64,000 nucleotides of DNA, taken from assembly GCF_050948215.1 (NCBI RefSeq), contig NW_027488848.1, positions 124,001-188,000 on the forward strand, written 5' to 3'. The notes below the pieces were generated by a model. That model was not told where the DNA came from. It did no database searches and saw nothing but the letters and a program-made list of their open reading frames with translations. This document shows, one piece after another, positions 1 to 14,590 of the stretch; position 1 is the stretch's first letter; each line of letters opens with the position of its first letter. The DNA is from Halictus rubicundus (Eukaryota; Arthropoda; Insecta; Hymenoptera; Halictidae). The position numbers and the translations under genes are program-made.

Positions 1-35
1 AGGATAGGATAGAGGATAGAATAGGGGATAGGATA

Positions 36-3000
36 GGGGAATGGATAGGATAGTTGATACGATAGAATAGAGAATAGGATAGGATGGATGATATTATAGG
101 ATAGAGCACAGGATAGGATAGAGGATTCGATATTATAGAGGAGAGGATCGAATAGAGGAAAGGATATGGGATTGGATAGGATAGAGGATAGGATAGGATA
201 CAGGATAGGATAGAGGATAGGATAGGATAGAGGATAGGATATTATAGAGGATAGGATAGGATAGAGGATAGGATAGGATAGAGGATAGGATAGGATAGAG
301 GATAGGATAGAGGATTGGAGTGTATAGAGGATAGGATATAGGATTGGATAGGATAGAGGATAGGATACGATAGTGGATAGGAGAGAGGATAGGATAGGAT
401 AGAGGATTGGAGTGTATAGAGGATAGGATAGAGGGTAGGATAGGATAGAGGATAGCATAGGATGGAGGATAGGATAGGATAGAGGAGAGGATAGGATAGA
501 GGATAGGATAGGATATAGGATAGGATAGGAAAGAGGATAGGATAGAATAGAGGATAGGATATTATAGAGGATAGGATAGGACAGAGGATAGGATAGGATA
601 GAGGATAGGATAGGAAAGAGGATAGGATAGGATAGAGGATAGGATAGGATAGAGGATAGGATAGGATGGAGGATAGGATAGGATAGAGGAGAGGAGAGGA
701 TAGAGGATAGGATAGGATAGAGGATAGGATAGGATAGCGGATAGGATAGGATATAGGATTGGATAGGATGGAGGATAGGATAGGATAGGGGATAGGATAG
801 GATACAGGATTGGATAGGCTAGAGGATAGGATAGGATAGGATAGAGGATAGGATAGGATAGAGGATAGGATAGGATGGAGGATAGGATAGGATAGAGGAG
901 AGGATAGGATAGAGGATAGGATAGGATAGAGGATAGGATAGGATAGAGGATAGGATATTATAGAGGATAGGATAGGACAGAGGATAGGATAGGATAGAGG
1001 ATAGGATAGGATAGAGGATTGGAGTGTATAGAGGCTAGGATATAGGATTGGATAGGACAGAGGATAGGATACGATAGTGGATAGGACAGAGGATAGGATA
1101 GGATAGAGGATAGGATAGAGGATTGGATAGGATAGAGGATAGGATAGGATAGAGGATAGGATAGGACAGAGGATAGGATAGGATAGAGGATAGGATAGGA
1201 AAGAGGATAGGATAGGATAGAGGATAGGATAGGATAGAGGATAGGATAGGATGGAGGATAGGATAGGATAGAGGAGAGGAGAGGATAGAGGATAGGATAG
1301 GATAGAGGATAGGATAGGATAGAGGATAGGATATTATAGAGGATAGGATAGGACAGAGGATAGGATAGGATAGAGGATAGGATAGGATAGAGGATAGGAT
1401 AGGATAGAGGATAGGATAGGATTGAGGATAGGATAGAGGATAGGATAGAGGATCGGATAGGGGATAGGATAGAGGATTGGATAGGATAGAGGATAGGATA
1501 TGATAGAGGATAGGATAGGATAGAGGATAGGATAGGATAGCGGATAGGATAGGATATAGGATTGGATAGGATGGAGGATAGGATAGGATAGGGGATAGGA
1601 TAGGATACAGGATTGGATAGGCTAGAGGATAGGATAGGATAGGATAGAGGATAGGATAGGATAGAGGATAGGATAGGATGGAGGATAGGATAGGATAGAG
1701 GAGAGGATAGGATAGAGGATAGGATAGGATAGAGGATAGGATAGGATAGAGGATAGGATATTATAGAGGATAGGATAGGACAGAGGATAGGATAGGATAG
1801 AGGATAGGATAGGATAGAGGATAGGATAGGATAGAGGATAGGATAGGATAGATGATATTATAGGATAGAGGATAGGATAGGACAGAGGATAGAATAGGTT
1901 GGAGGATAGGATAGGGGATTGGATAGGATAGAGGATAGGAGACGATAGAGGATAGGATAGGGGATTGGATAGGATAGAGGATAGGATACGATAGAGGATA
2001 GGATAGGATAGAGGATAGGATAGAGGATAGGATAGGGGATAGGATAGAGGATTGGATAGGATAGAGGATAGGATAGGATAGAGGATAGGATAGGATAGCG
2101 GATAGGATAGGATATAGGATTGGATAGGATGGAGGATAGGATAGGTTAGAGGATAGGATAGGATAGAGGATAGGATAGGATAGAGGATAGGATAGGATAG
2201 AGGATAGGATAGGATAGAGGATAGGATAGGATAGGATAGAGGATAGGATAGGATAGGATAGAGGATAGGATAGGATAGAGGATATGATAGGATAGAGGAT
2301 AGGATAGGATAGAGGATAGGATAGGATAGCGGATAGGATAGGGTAGAGTATAGAATAGGATAGAGGATAGGATAGGATAGAGGATAGAATAGGAATGAGG
2401 ATAGGATACGATAGAGGATAGGATAGGATAGAGGATAGGATAAGATAGAGGATCGGATAGGATCGGATAGAATATAGAATAGGATAGAGGATAGGATAGG
2501 ATAGAGGGTAGGATAGGATAGAGGATAGGACAGGATAGAGGATAGGATAGGATTGAGGATAGGATAGGATAGAGGATAGGATAGGATAGAGGATTGGAGT
2601 GTATAGAGGCTAGGATATAGGATTGGATAGGATAGAGGATAGGATACGATAGTGGATAGGACAGAGGATAGGATAGGATAGGATAGAGGATAGGATAGAG
2701 GATTGGATAGGATAGAGGATAGGATAGGATAGAGGATAGGATAGGATAGAGGATAGGATAGGATAGACGATAGGATAGGACAGAGGATAGGATAGAGAAT
2801 GTGAAAGGATAGAGGATAGGATAGGATAGAGGATAGAATAGAGGATAGGATAGGGGAATGGATAGGATAGTTGATACGATAGAATAGAGAATAGGATAGG
2901 ATGGATGATATTATAGGATAGAGCACAGGATAGGATAGAGGATTCGATATTATAGAGGAGAGGATCGAATAGAGGAAAGGATATGGGATTGGATAGGATA

Positions 3001-5946
3001 GAGGATAGGATAGGATACAGGATAGGATAGAGGATAGGATAGGATAGAGGATAGGATATTATAGAGGATAGGATAGGATAGAGGATAGGATAGGATAGAG
3101 GATAGGATAGGATAGAGGATAGGATAGAGGATTGGAGTGTATAGAGGATAGGATATAGGATTGGATAGGATAGAGGATAGGATACGATAGTGGATAGGAG
3201 AGAGGATAGGATAGGATAGAGGATTGGAGTGTATAGAGGATAGGATAGAGGGTAGGATAGGATAGAGGATAGCATAGGATGGAGGATAGGATAGGATAGA
3301 GGAGAGGATAGGATAGAGGATAGGATAGGATATAGGATAGGATAGGAAAGAGGATAGGATAGAATAGAGGATAGGATATTATAGAGGATAGGATAGGACA
3401 GAGGATAGGATAGGATAGAGGATAGGATAGGAAAGAGGATAGGATAGGATAGAGGATAGGATAGGATAGAGGATAGGATAGGATGGAGGATAGGATAGGA
3501 TAGAGGAGAGGAGAGGATAGAGGATAGGATAGGATAGAGGATAGGATAGGATAGCGGATAGGATAGGATATAGGATTGGATAGGATGGAGGATAGGATAG
3601 GATAGGGGATAGGATAGGATACAGGATTGGATAGGCTAGAGGATAGGATAGGATAGGATAGAGGATAGGATAGGATAGAGGATAGGATAGGATGGAGGAT
3701 AGGATAGGATAGAGGAGAGGATAGGATAGAGGATAGGATAGGATAGAGGATAGGATAGGATAGAGGATAGGATATTATAGAGGATAGGATAGGACAGAGG
3801 ATAGGATAGGATAGAGGATAGGATAGGATAGAGGATTGGAGTGTATAGAGGCTAGGATATAGGATTGGATAGGACAGAGGATAGGATACGATAGTGGATA
3901 GGACAGAGGATAGGATAGGATAGAGGATAGGATAGAGGATTGGATAGGATAGAGGATAGGATAGGATAGAGGATAGGATAGGACAGAGGATAGGATAGGA
4001 TAGAGGATAGGATAGGAAAGAGGATAGGATAGGATAGAGGATAGGATAGGATAGAGGATAGGATAGGATGGAGGATAGGATAGGATAGAGGAGAGGAGAG
4101 GATAGAGGATAGGATAGGATAGAGGATAGGATAGGATAGAGGATAGGATATTATAGAGGATAGGATAGGACAGAGGATAGGATAGGATAGAGGATAGGAT
4201 AGGATAGAGGATAGGATAGGATAGAGGATAGGATAGGATTGAGGATAGGATAGAGGATAGGATAGAGGATCGGATAGGGGATAGGATAGAGGATTGGATA
4301 GGATAGAGGATAGGATATGATAGAGGATAGGATAGGATAGAGGATAGGATAGGATAGCGGATAGGATAGGATATAGGATTGGATAGGATGGAGGATAGGA
4401 TAGGATAGGGGATAGGATAGGATACAGGATTGGATAGGCTAGAGGATAGGATAGGATAGGATAGAGGATAGGATAGGATAGAGGATAGGATAGGATGGAG
4501 GATAGGATAGGATAGAGGAGAGGATAGGATAGAGGATAGGATAGGATAGAGGATAGGATAGGATAGAGGATAGGATATTATAGAGGATAGGATAGGACAG
4601 AGGATAGGATAGGATAGAGGATAGGATAGGATAGAGGATAGGATAGGATAGAGGATAGGATAGGATAGATGATATTATAGGATAGAGGATAGGATAGGAC
4701 AGAGGATAGAATAGGTTGGAGGATAGGATAGGGGATTGGATAGGATAGAGGATAGGAGACGATAGAGGATAGGATAGGGGATTGGATAGGATAGAGGATA
4801 GGATACGATAGAGGATAGGATAGGATAGAGGATAGGATAGAGGATAGGATAGGGGATAGGATAGAGGATTGGATAGGATAGAGGATAGGATAGGATAGAG
4901 GATAGGATAGGATAGCGGATAGGATAGGATATAGGATTGGATAGGATGGAGGATAGGATAGGTTAGAGGATAGGATAGGATAGAGGATAGGATAGGATAG
5001 AGGATAGGATAGGATAGAGGATAGGATAGGATAGAGGATAGGATAGGATAGGATAGAGGATAGGATAGGATAGGATAGAGGATAGGATAGGATAGAGGAT
5101 ATGATAGGATAGAGGATAGGATAGGATAGAGGATAGGATAGGATAGCGGATAGGATAGGGTAGAGTATAGAATAGGATAGAGGATAGGATAGGATAGAGG
5201 ATAGAATAGGAATGAGGATAGGATACGATAGAGGATAGGATAGGATAGAGGATAGGATAAGATAGAGGATCGGATAGGATCGGATAGAATATAGAATAGG
5301 ATAGAGGATAGGATAGGATAGAGGGTAGGATAGGATAGAGGATAGGACAGGATAGAGGATAGGATAGGATTGAGGATAGGATAGGATAGAGGATAGGATA
5401 GGATAGAGGATTGGAGTGTATAGAGGCTAGGATATAGGATTGGATAGGATAGAGGATAGGATACGATAGTGGATAGGACAGAGGATAGGATAGGATAGAG
5501 GATAGGATAGAGGATTGGATAGGATAGAGGATAGGATAGGATAGAGGATAGGATAGGACAGAGGATAGGATAGGATAGAGGATAGGATAGGATAGAGGAT
5601 TGGAGTGTATAGAGGCTAGGATATAGGATTTGATAGGATAGAGGATAGGATACGATAGTGGATAGGACAGAGGATAGGATAGGATAGGATAGAGGATAGG
5701 ATAGAGGATTGGATAGGATAGAGGATAGGATAGGATAGAGGATAGGATAGGATAGAGGATAGGATAGGATAGACGATAGGATAGGACAGAGGATAGGATA
5801 GAGAATGTGAAAGGATAGAGGATAGGATAGGATAGAGGATAGAATAGAGGATAGGATAGGGGAATGGATAGGATAGTTGATACGATAGAATAGAGAATAG
5901 GATAGGATGGATGATATTATAGGATAGAGCACAGGATAGGATAGAG
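36..5946 (+). repeat. Tandem pair of about 2.8-3.0 kb higher-order repeats
   Basis: Markers in the first copy recur 2817 bp later without drift over at least 1.6 kb. GGGGAATGG is at 36 and 2853, GATTCG at 124 and 2941, GGATTGGAGTG at 404 and 3221, and the GGCTAGG marker at 1033 and 3850. The second GGCTAGAGG marker is at 1620 and 4437. After that point the second copy gains about 189 bp, so the next GATTCG landmark comes at 5947 (spacing 3006). Confidence 0.85.
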
Positions 5947-8900
5947 GATTCGATATTATAGAGGAGAGGATCGAATAGAGGAAAGGATATGGGATTGGAT
6001 AGGATAGAGGATAGGATAGGATACAGGATAGGATAGAGGATAGGATAGAGGATTGGATAGGATAGTGGATAATATAGGATAGAGGATAGGATAGGGGATT
6101 GGATAGGATAGAAGATAGGAGACGATAGAGGATAGGATTGGATAGAGGATAGGATAGGATAGAGGATAGGATTGGATAGAGGATAGGATAAGATAGAGGA
6201 TCGGATAGGATCGGATAGAATATAGAATAGGATAGAGGATAGGATATTATAGAGGATAGGGTAGGATAGAGGATAGGATAGGATACAGGATAGGGTAGGA
6301 TAGAGGATAGGATAGGATAGAGGATAGGATAGGATAGAGGATTGGAGTGTATAGAGGCTAGGATATAGGATTGGATAGGATAGAGGATAGGATACGATAG
6401 TGGATAGGACAGAGGATAGGAAAGGATAGGATAGAGGATAGGATAGAGGATTGGATACGATAGAGGATAGGATAGGATAGAGGATAGGATAGGATAGAGG
6501 ATAGGATAGGATAGAGGATAGGATAGGATAGAGGATAGGATAGGATAGACGATAGGATAGGACAGAGGATAGGATAGAGAATGTGAAAGGATAGAGGATA
6601 GGATAGGATAGAGGATAGAATAGAGGATAGGATAGGGGAATGGATAGGATAGTTGATACGATAGAATAGAGAATAGGATAGGATGGATGATATTATAGGA
6701 TAGAGCACAGGATAGGATAGAGGATTCGATATTATAGAGGAGAGGATCGAATAGAGGAAAGGATAGGGGATTGGATAGGATAGAGGATAGGATAGGATAC
6801 AGGATAGGATAGAGGATAGGATAGAGGATTGGATAGGATAGTGGATAATATAGGATAGAGGATAGGATAGGGGATTGGATAGGATAGAAGATAGGAGACG
6901 ATAGAGGATAGGATAGGATAGATGATAGGATAGAGGATAGGATAGAGAATAGAACAGGATAGAGGATAGGATAGGATAGATGATATTATAGGATAGAGGA
7001 TAGGATAGGACAGAGGATAGAATAGGTTGGAGGATAGGATAGGGGATTGGATAGGATAGAGGATAGGAGACGATAGAGGATAGGATAGGGGATTGGATAG
7101 GATAGAGGATAGGATACGATAGAGGATAGGATAGGATAGAGGATAGGATAGAGGATAGGATAGGGGATAGGATAGAGGATTGGATAGGATAGAGGATAGG
7201 ATAGGATAGAGGATAGGATAGGATAGCGGATAGGATAGGATATAGGATTGGATAGGATGGAGGATAGGATAGGTTAGAGGATAGGATAGGATAGAGGATA
7301 GGATAGGATAGAGGATAGGATAGGATAGAGGATAGGATAGGATAGGATAGAGGATAGGATAGGATAGGATAGAGGATAGGATAGGATAGAGGATATGATA
7401 GGATAGAGGATAGGATAGGATAGAGGATAGGATAGGATAGCGGATAGGATAGGGTAGAGTATAGAATAGGATAGAGGATAGGATAGGATAGAGGATAGAT
7501 TAGGAATGAGGATAGGATAGGATAGAGGATAGGATAAGATAGAGGATCGGATAGGATCGGATAGAATATAGAATAGGATAGAGGATAGGATAGGATAGAG
7601 GGTAGGATAGGATAGAGGATAGGACAGGATAGAGGATAGGATAGGATTGAGGATAGGATAGGATAGAGGATAGGATAGGATAGAGGATTGGAGTGTATAG
7701 AGGCTAGGATATAGGATTGGGTAGGATAGAGGATAGGATACGATAGTGGATAGGACAGAGGATAGGATAGGATAGAGGATAGGATAGAGGATTGGATAGG
7801 ATAGAGGATAGGATAGGATAGAGGATAGGATAGGACAGAGGATAGGATAGGATAGACGATAGGATAGGATAGGATAGGATAGAGGATAGGATAGGATAGA
7901 GGATAGGATAGGATAGACGATAGGATAGGACAGAGGATAGGATAGAGAATGTGAAAGGATAGAGGATAGGATAGGATAGAGGATAGAATAGAGGATAGGA
8001 TAGGGGAATGGATAGGATAGTTGATACGATAGAATAGAGAATAGGATAGGATGGATGATATTATAGGATAGAGCACAGGATAGGATAGAGGATTCGATAT
8101 TATAGAGGAGAGGATCGAATAGAGGAAAGGATATGGGATTGGATAGGATAGAGGATAGGATAGGATACAGGATAGGATAGAGGATAGGATAGAGGATTGG
8201 ATAGGATAGTGGATAATATAGGATAGAGGATAGGATAGGGGATTGGATAGGATAGAAGATAGGAGACGATAGAGGATAGGATTGGATAGAGGATAGGATA
8301 GGATAGAGGATAGGATTGGATAGAGGATAGGATAAGATAGAGGATCGGATAGGATCGGATAGAATATAGAATAGGATAGAGGATAGGATATTATAGAGGA
8401 TAGGGTAGGATAGAGGATAGGATAGGATACAGGATAGGGTAGGATAGAGGATAGGATAGGATAGAGGATAGGATAGGATAGAGGATTGGAGTGTATAGAG
8501 GCTAGGATATAGGATTGGATAGGATAGAGGATAGGATACGATAGTGGATAGGACAGAGGATAGGAAAGGATAGGATAGAGGATAGGATAGAGGATTGGAT
8601 ACGATAGAGGATAGGATAGGATAGAGGATAGGATAGGATAGAGGATAGGATAGGATAGAGGATAGGATAGGATAGAGGATAGGATAGGATAGACGATAGG
8701 ATAGGACAGAGGATAGGATAGAGAATGTGAAAGGATAGAGGATAGGATAGGATAGAGGATAGAATAGAGGATAGGATAGGGGAATGGATAGGATAGTTGA
8801 TACGATAGAATAGAGAATAGGATAGGATGGATGATATTATAGGATAGAGCACAGGATAGGATAGAGGATTCGATATTATAGAGGAGAGGATCGAATAGAG

Positions 8901-10297
8901 GAAAGGATAGGGGATTGGATAGGATAGAGGATAGGATAGGATACAGGATAGGATAGAGGATAGGATAGAGGATTGGATAGGATAGTGGATAATATAGGAT
9001 AGAGGATAGGATAGGGGATTGGATAGGATAGAAGATAGGAGACGATAGAGGATAGGATAGGATAGATGATAGGATAGAGGATAGGATAGAGAATAGAACA
9101 GGATAGAGGATAGGATAGGATAGATGATATTATAGGATAGAGGATAGGATAGGACAGAGGATAGAATAGGTTGGAGGATAGGATAGGGGATTGGATAGGA
9201 TAGAGGATAGGAGACGATAGAGGATAGGATAGGGGATTGGATAGGATAGAGGATAGGATACGATAGAGGATAGGATAGGATAGAGGATAGGATAGAGGAT
9301 AGGATAGGGGATAGGATAGAGGATTGGATAGGATAGAGGATAGGATAGGATAGAGGATAGGATAGGATAGCGGATAGGATAGGATATAGGATTGGATAGG
9401 ATGGAGGATAGGATAGGTTAGAGGATAGGATAGGATAGAGGATAGGATAGGATAGAGGATAGGATAGGATAGAGGATAGGATAGGATAGGATAGAGGATA
9501 GGATAGGATAGGATAGAGGATAGGATAGGATAGAGGATATGATAGGATAGAGGATAGGATAGGATAGAGGATAGGATAGGATAGCGGATAGGATAGGGTA
9601 GAGTATAGAATAGGATAGAGGATAGGATAGGATAGAGGATAGATTAGGAATGAGGATAGGATAGGATAGAGGATAGGATAAGATAGAGGATCGGATAGGA
9701 TCGGATAGAATATAGAATAGGATAGAGGATAGGATAGGATAGAGGGTAGGATAGGATAGAGGATAGGACAGGATAGAGGATAGGATAGGATTGAGGATAG
9801 GATAGGATAGAGGATAGGATAGGATAGAGGATTGGAGTGTATAGAGGCTAGGATATAGGATTGGGTAGGATAGAGGATAGGATACGATAGTGGATAGGAC
9901 AGAGGATAGGATAGGATAGAGGATAGGATAGAGGATTGGATAGGATAGAGGATAGGATAGGATAGAGGATAGGATAGGACAGAGGATAGGATAGGATAGA
10001 CGATAGGATAGGATAGGATAGAGGATAGGATAGGATAGAGGATAGGATAGGATAGAGGATAGGATAGGATACAGGATAGGATAGGATAGAGGATAGGATA
10101 GGATAGAGGATAGGATAGGATAGAGGATAGGATAGGATAGAGGATAGGATAGAGAATGTGAAAGGATAGAGGATAGGATAGGATAGAGGATAGAATAGAG
10201 GATAGGATAGGGGAATGGATAGGATAGTTGATACGATAGGATAGAGAATAGAATAGGATGGATGATATTATAGGATAGAGCACAGGATAGGATAGAG
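5947..10297 (+). repeat. Tandem pair of about 2.14-2.21 kb higher-order repeats
   Basis: The landmark occurs at 5947, 6723, 8091, 8867 and 10298. A 776-bp sub-block and a 1368/1431-bp sub-block therefore alternate twice. The two 776-bp parts match closely. The longer parts diverge before their right end, where the second copy has a longer run of plain 17-mers (about 10,020-10,145). Confidence 0.8.
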
Positions 10298-13200
10298 GAT
10301 TCGATATTATAGAGGAGAGGATCGAATAGAGGAAAGGATAGGGGATTGGATAGGATAGAGGATAGGATAGGATACAGGATAGGATAGAGGATACGATAGA
10401 GGATTGGATAGGATAGTGGATAGGATAGATGATAGGATAGGATAGAGGATAGGATAGGATAGGGGATAGGATAGAGGATAGGATAGTGGATTGTATAGTA
10501 TAGAGGAAAGGAGACGATAGAGGATAGGATAGGTTAGAGGATAGGATAGGATAGAGGATAGGATAGGATAGAGGATAGGATAGGATAGAGGATAGGATAG
10601 GATAGGATAGAGGATAGGATAGGATAGGATAGAGGATAGGATAGGATAGAGGATAGGATAGGATAGAGGATAGGATATTATAGAGGATAGGATAGGATAG
10701 AGGATAGGATTGGATTGAGGATAGGATAGGATTGAGGATAGGATAGAGGATAGGATAGAGGATCGGATAGGGGATAGGATAGAGGATTGGATAGGATAGA
10801 GGATAGGATATGATAGAGGATAGGATAGGATAGAGGATAGGATAGGATAGCGGATAGAATAGGATATAGGATTGGATAGGATGGAGGATAGGATAGGATA
10901 GGGGATAGGATAGGATACAGGATTGGATAGGCTAGAGGATAGGATAGGATAGGATAGAGGATAGGATAGGATAGAGGATAGGATAGGATGGAGGATAGGA
11001 TAGGATAGAGGAGAGGATAGGATAGAGGATAGGATAGGATAGAGGATAGGATAGGATAGAGGATAGGATATTATAGAGGATAGGATAGGACAGAGGATAG
11101 GATAGGATAGAGGATAGGATAGGATAGAGGATAGGATAGGATAGAGGATAGGATAGGATAGAGGATAGGATAGGATAGAGGATAGGATTGGATAGAGGAT
11201 AGGATAGGATAGAGGATAGGATAGGATAGAGGATAGGATAGGATAGGATAGAGGATAGGATAGGATAGAGGATAGGATAGGATAGAGGATAGGATATTAT
11301 AGAGGATAGGATAGGATAGAGGATAGGATAGGATAGAGGATAGGATAGGATAGAGGATAGGATAGAGGATTGGAGTGTATAGAGGATTGGATATAGGATT
11401 GGATAGGATAGAGGATAGGATACGATAGTGGATAGGAGAGAGGATAGGATAGGATAGAGGATTGGAGTGTATAGAGGATAGGATAGAGGGTAGGATAGGA
11501 TAGAGGATAGCATAGGATGGAGGATAGGATAGGATAGAGGAGAGGATAGGATAGAGGATAGGATAGGATATAGGATAGGATAGGAAAGAGGATAGGATAG
11601 AATAGAGGATAGGATATTATAGAGGATAGGATAGGACAGAGGATAGGATAGGATAGAGGATAGGATAGGAAAGAGGATAGGATAGGATAGAGGATAGGAT
11701 AGGATAGAGGATAGGATAGGATGGAGGATAGGATAGGATAGAGGAGAGGAGAGGATAGAGGATAGGATAGGATAGAGGATAGGATAGGATAGCGGATAGG
11801 ATAGGATATAGGATTGGATAGGATGGAGGATAGGATAGGATAGGGGATAGGATAGGATACAGGATTGGATAGGCTAGAGGATAGGATAGGATAGGATAGA
11901 GGATAGGATAGGATAGAGGATAGGATAGGATGGAGGATAGGATAGGATAGAGGAGAGGATAGGATAGAGGATAGGATAGGATAGAGGATAGGATAGGATA
12001 GAGGATAGGATATTATAGAGGATAGGATAGGACAGAGGATAGGATAGGATAGAGGATAGGATAGGATAGAGGATAGGATAGGATAGAGGATAGGATAGGA
12101 TAGATGATATTATAGGATAGAGGATAGGATAGGACAGAGGATAGAATAGGTTGGAGGATAGGATAGGGGATTGGATAGGATAGAGGATAGGAGACGATAG
12201 AGGATAGGATAGGGGATTGGATAGGATAGAGGATAGGATACGATAGAGGATAGGATAGGATAGAGGATAGGATAGAGGATAGGATAGGGGATAGGTTAGA
12301 GGATTGGATAGGATAGAGGATAGGATAGGATAGAGGATAGGATAGGATAGCGGATAGGATAGGATATAGGATTGGATACAATGGAGGATAGGGTAGGTTA
12401 GAGGATAGGATAGGATAGAGGATAGGATAGGATAGAGGATAGGATAGGATAGAGGATAGGATAGGATAGAGGATAGGATAGGATAGGATAGAGGATAGGA
12501 TAGGATAGGATAGAGGATAGGATAGGATAGAGGATATGATAGGATAGAGGATAGGATAGGATAGAGGATAGGATAGGATAGCGGATAGGATAGGGTAGAG
12601 TATAGAATAGGATAGAGGATAGGATAGGATAGAGGATAGAATAGGAATGAGGATAGGATAGGATAGAGGATAGGATAAGATAGAGGATCGGATAGGATCG
12701 GATAGAATATAGAATAGGATAGAGGATAGGATAGGATAGAGGGTAGGATAGGATAGAGGATAGGACAGGATAGAGGATAGGATAGGATTGAGGCTAGGAT
12801 AGGATAGAGGATAGGATAGGATAGAGGATTGGAGTGTATAGAGGCTAGGATATAGGATTGGATAGGACAGAGGATAGGATACGATAGTGGATAGGACAGA
12901 GGATAGGATAGGATAGAGGATAGGATAGAGGATTGGATAGGATAGAGGATAGGATAGGATAGAGGATAGGATAGGACAGAGGATAGGATAGGATAGAGGA
13001 TAGGATAGGAAAGAGGATAGGATAGGATAGAGGATAGGATAGGATAGAGGATAGGATAGGATGGAGGATAGGATAGGATAGAGGAGAGGAGAGGATAGAG
13101 GATAGGATAGGATAGAGGATAGGATAGGATAGAGGATAGGATATTATAGAGGATAGGATAGGACAGAGGATAGGATAGGATAGAGGATAGGATAGGATAG

Positions 13201-14590
13201 AGGATAGGATAGGATAGAGGATAGGATAGGATTGAGGATAGGATAGAGGATAGGATAGAGGATCGGATAGGGGATAGGATAGAGGATTGGATAGGATAGA
13301 GGATAGGATATGATAGAGGATAGGATAGGATAGAGGATAGGATAGGATAGCGGATAGGATAGGATATAGGATTGGATAGGATGGAGGATAGGATAGGATA
13401 GGGGATAGGATAGGATACAGGATTGGATAGGCTAGAGGATAGGATAGGATAGGATAGAGGATAGGATAGGATAGAGGATAGGATAGGATGGAGGATAGGA
13501 TAGGATAGAGGAGAGGATAGGATAGAGGATAGGATAGGATAGAGGATAGGATAGGATAGAGGATAGGATATTATAGAGGATAGGATAGGACAGAGGATAG
13601 GATAGGATAGAGGATAGGATAGGATAGAGGATAGGATAGGATAGAGGATAGGATAGGATAGAGGATAGGATAGGATAGAGGATAGGATAGGATAGGATAG
13701 AGGATAGGATAGGATAGGATAGAGGATAGGATAGGATAGAGGATATGATAGGATAGAGGATAGGATAGGATAGAGGATAGGATAGGATAGCGGATAGGAT
13801 AGGGTAGAGTATAGAATAGGATAGAGGATAGGATAGGATAGAGGATAGAATAGGAATGAGGATATGATACGATAGAGGATAGGATAGGATAGAGGATAGG
13901 ATAAGATAGAGGATCGGATAGGATCGGATAGAATATAGAATAGGATAGAGGATAGGATAGGATAGAGGGTAGGATAGGATAGAGGATAGGACAGGATAGA
14001 GGATAGGATAGGATTGAGGATAGGATAGGATAGAGGATAGGATAGGATAGAGGATTGGAGTGTATAGAGGCTAGGATATAGGATTGGATAGGATAGAGGA
14101 TAGGATACGATAGTGGATAGGACAGAGGATAGGATAGGATAGTGGATAGGATAGAGGATTGGATAGGATAGAGGATAGGATAGGATAGAGGATAGGATAG
14201 GACAGAGGATAGGATAGGATAGAGGATAGGATAGGATAGAGGATTGGAGTGTATAGAGGCTAGGATATAGGATTTGATAGGATAGAGGATAGGATACGAT
14301 AGTGGATAGGACAGAGGATAGGATAGGATAGGATAGAGGATAGGATAGAGGATTGGATAGGATAGAGGATAGGATAGGATAGAGGATAGGATAGGATAGA
14401 GGATAGGATAGGATAGACGATAGGATAGGACAGAGGATAGGATAGAGAATGTGAAAGGATAGAGGATAGGATAGGATAGAGGATAGAATAGAGGATAGGA
14501 TAGGGGAATGGATAGGATAGTTGATACGATAGAATAGAGAATAGGATAGGATGGATGATATTATAGGATAGAGCACAGGATAGGATAGAG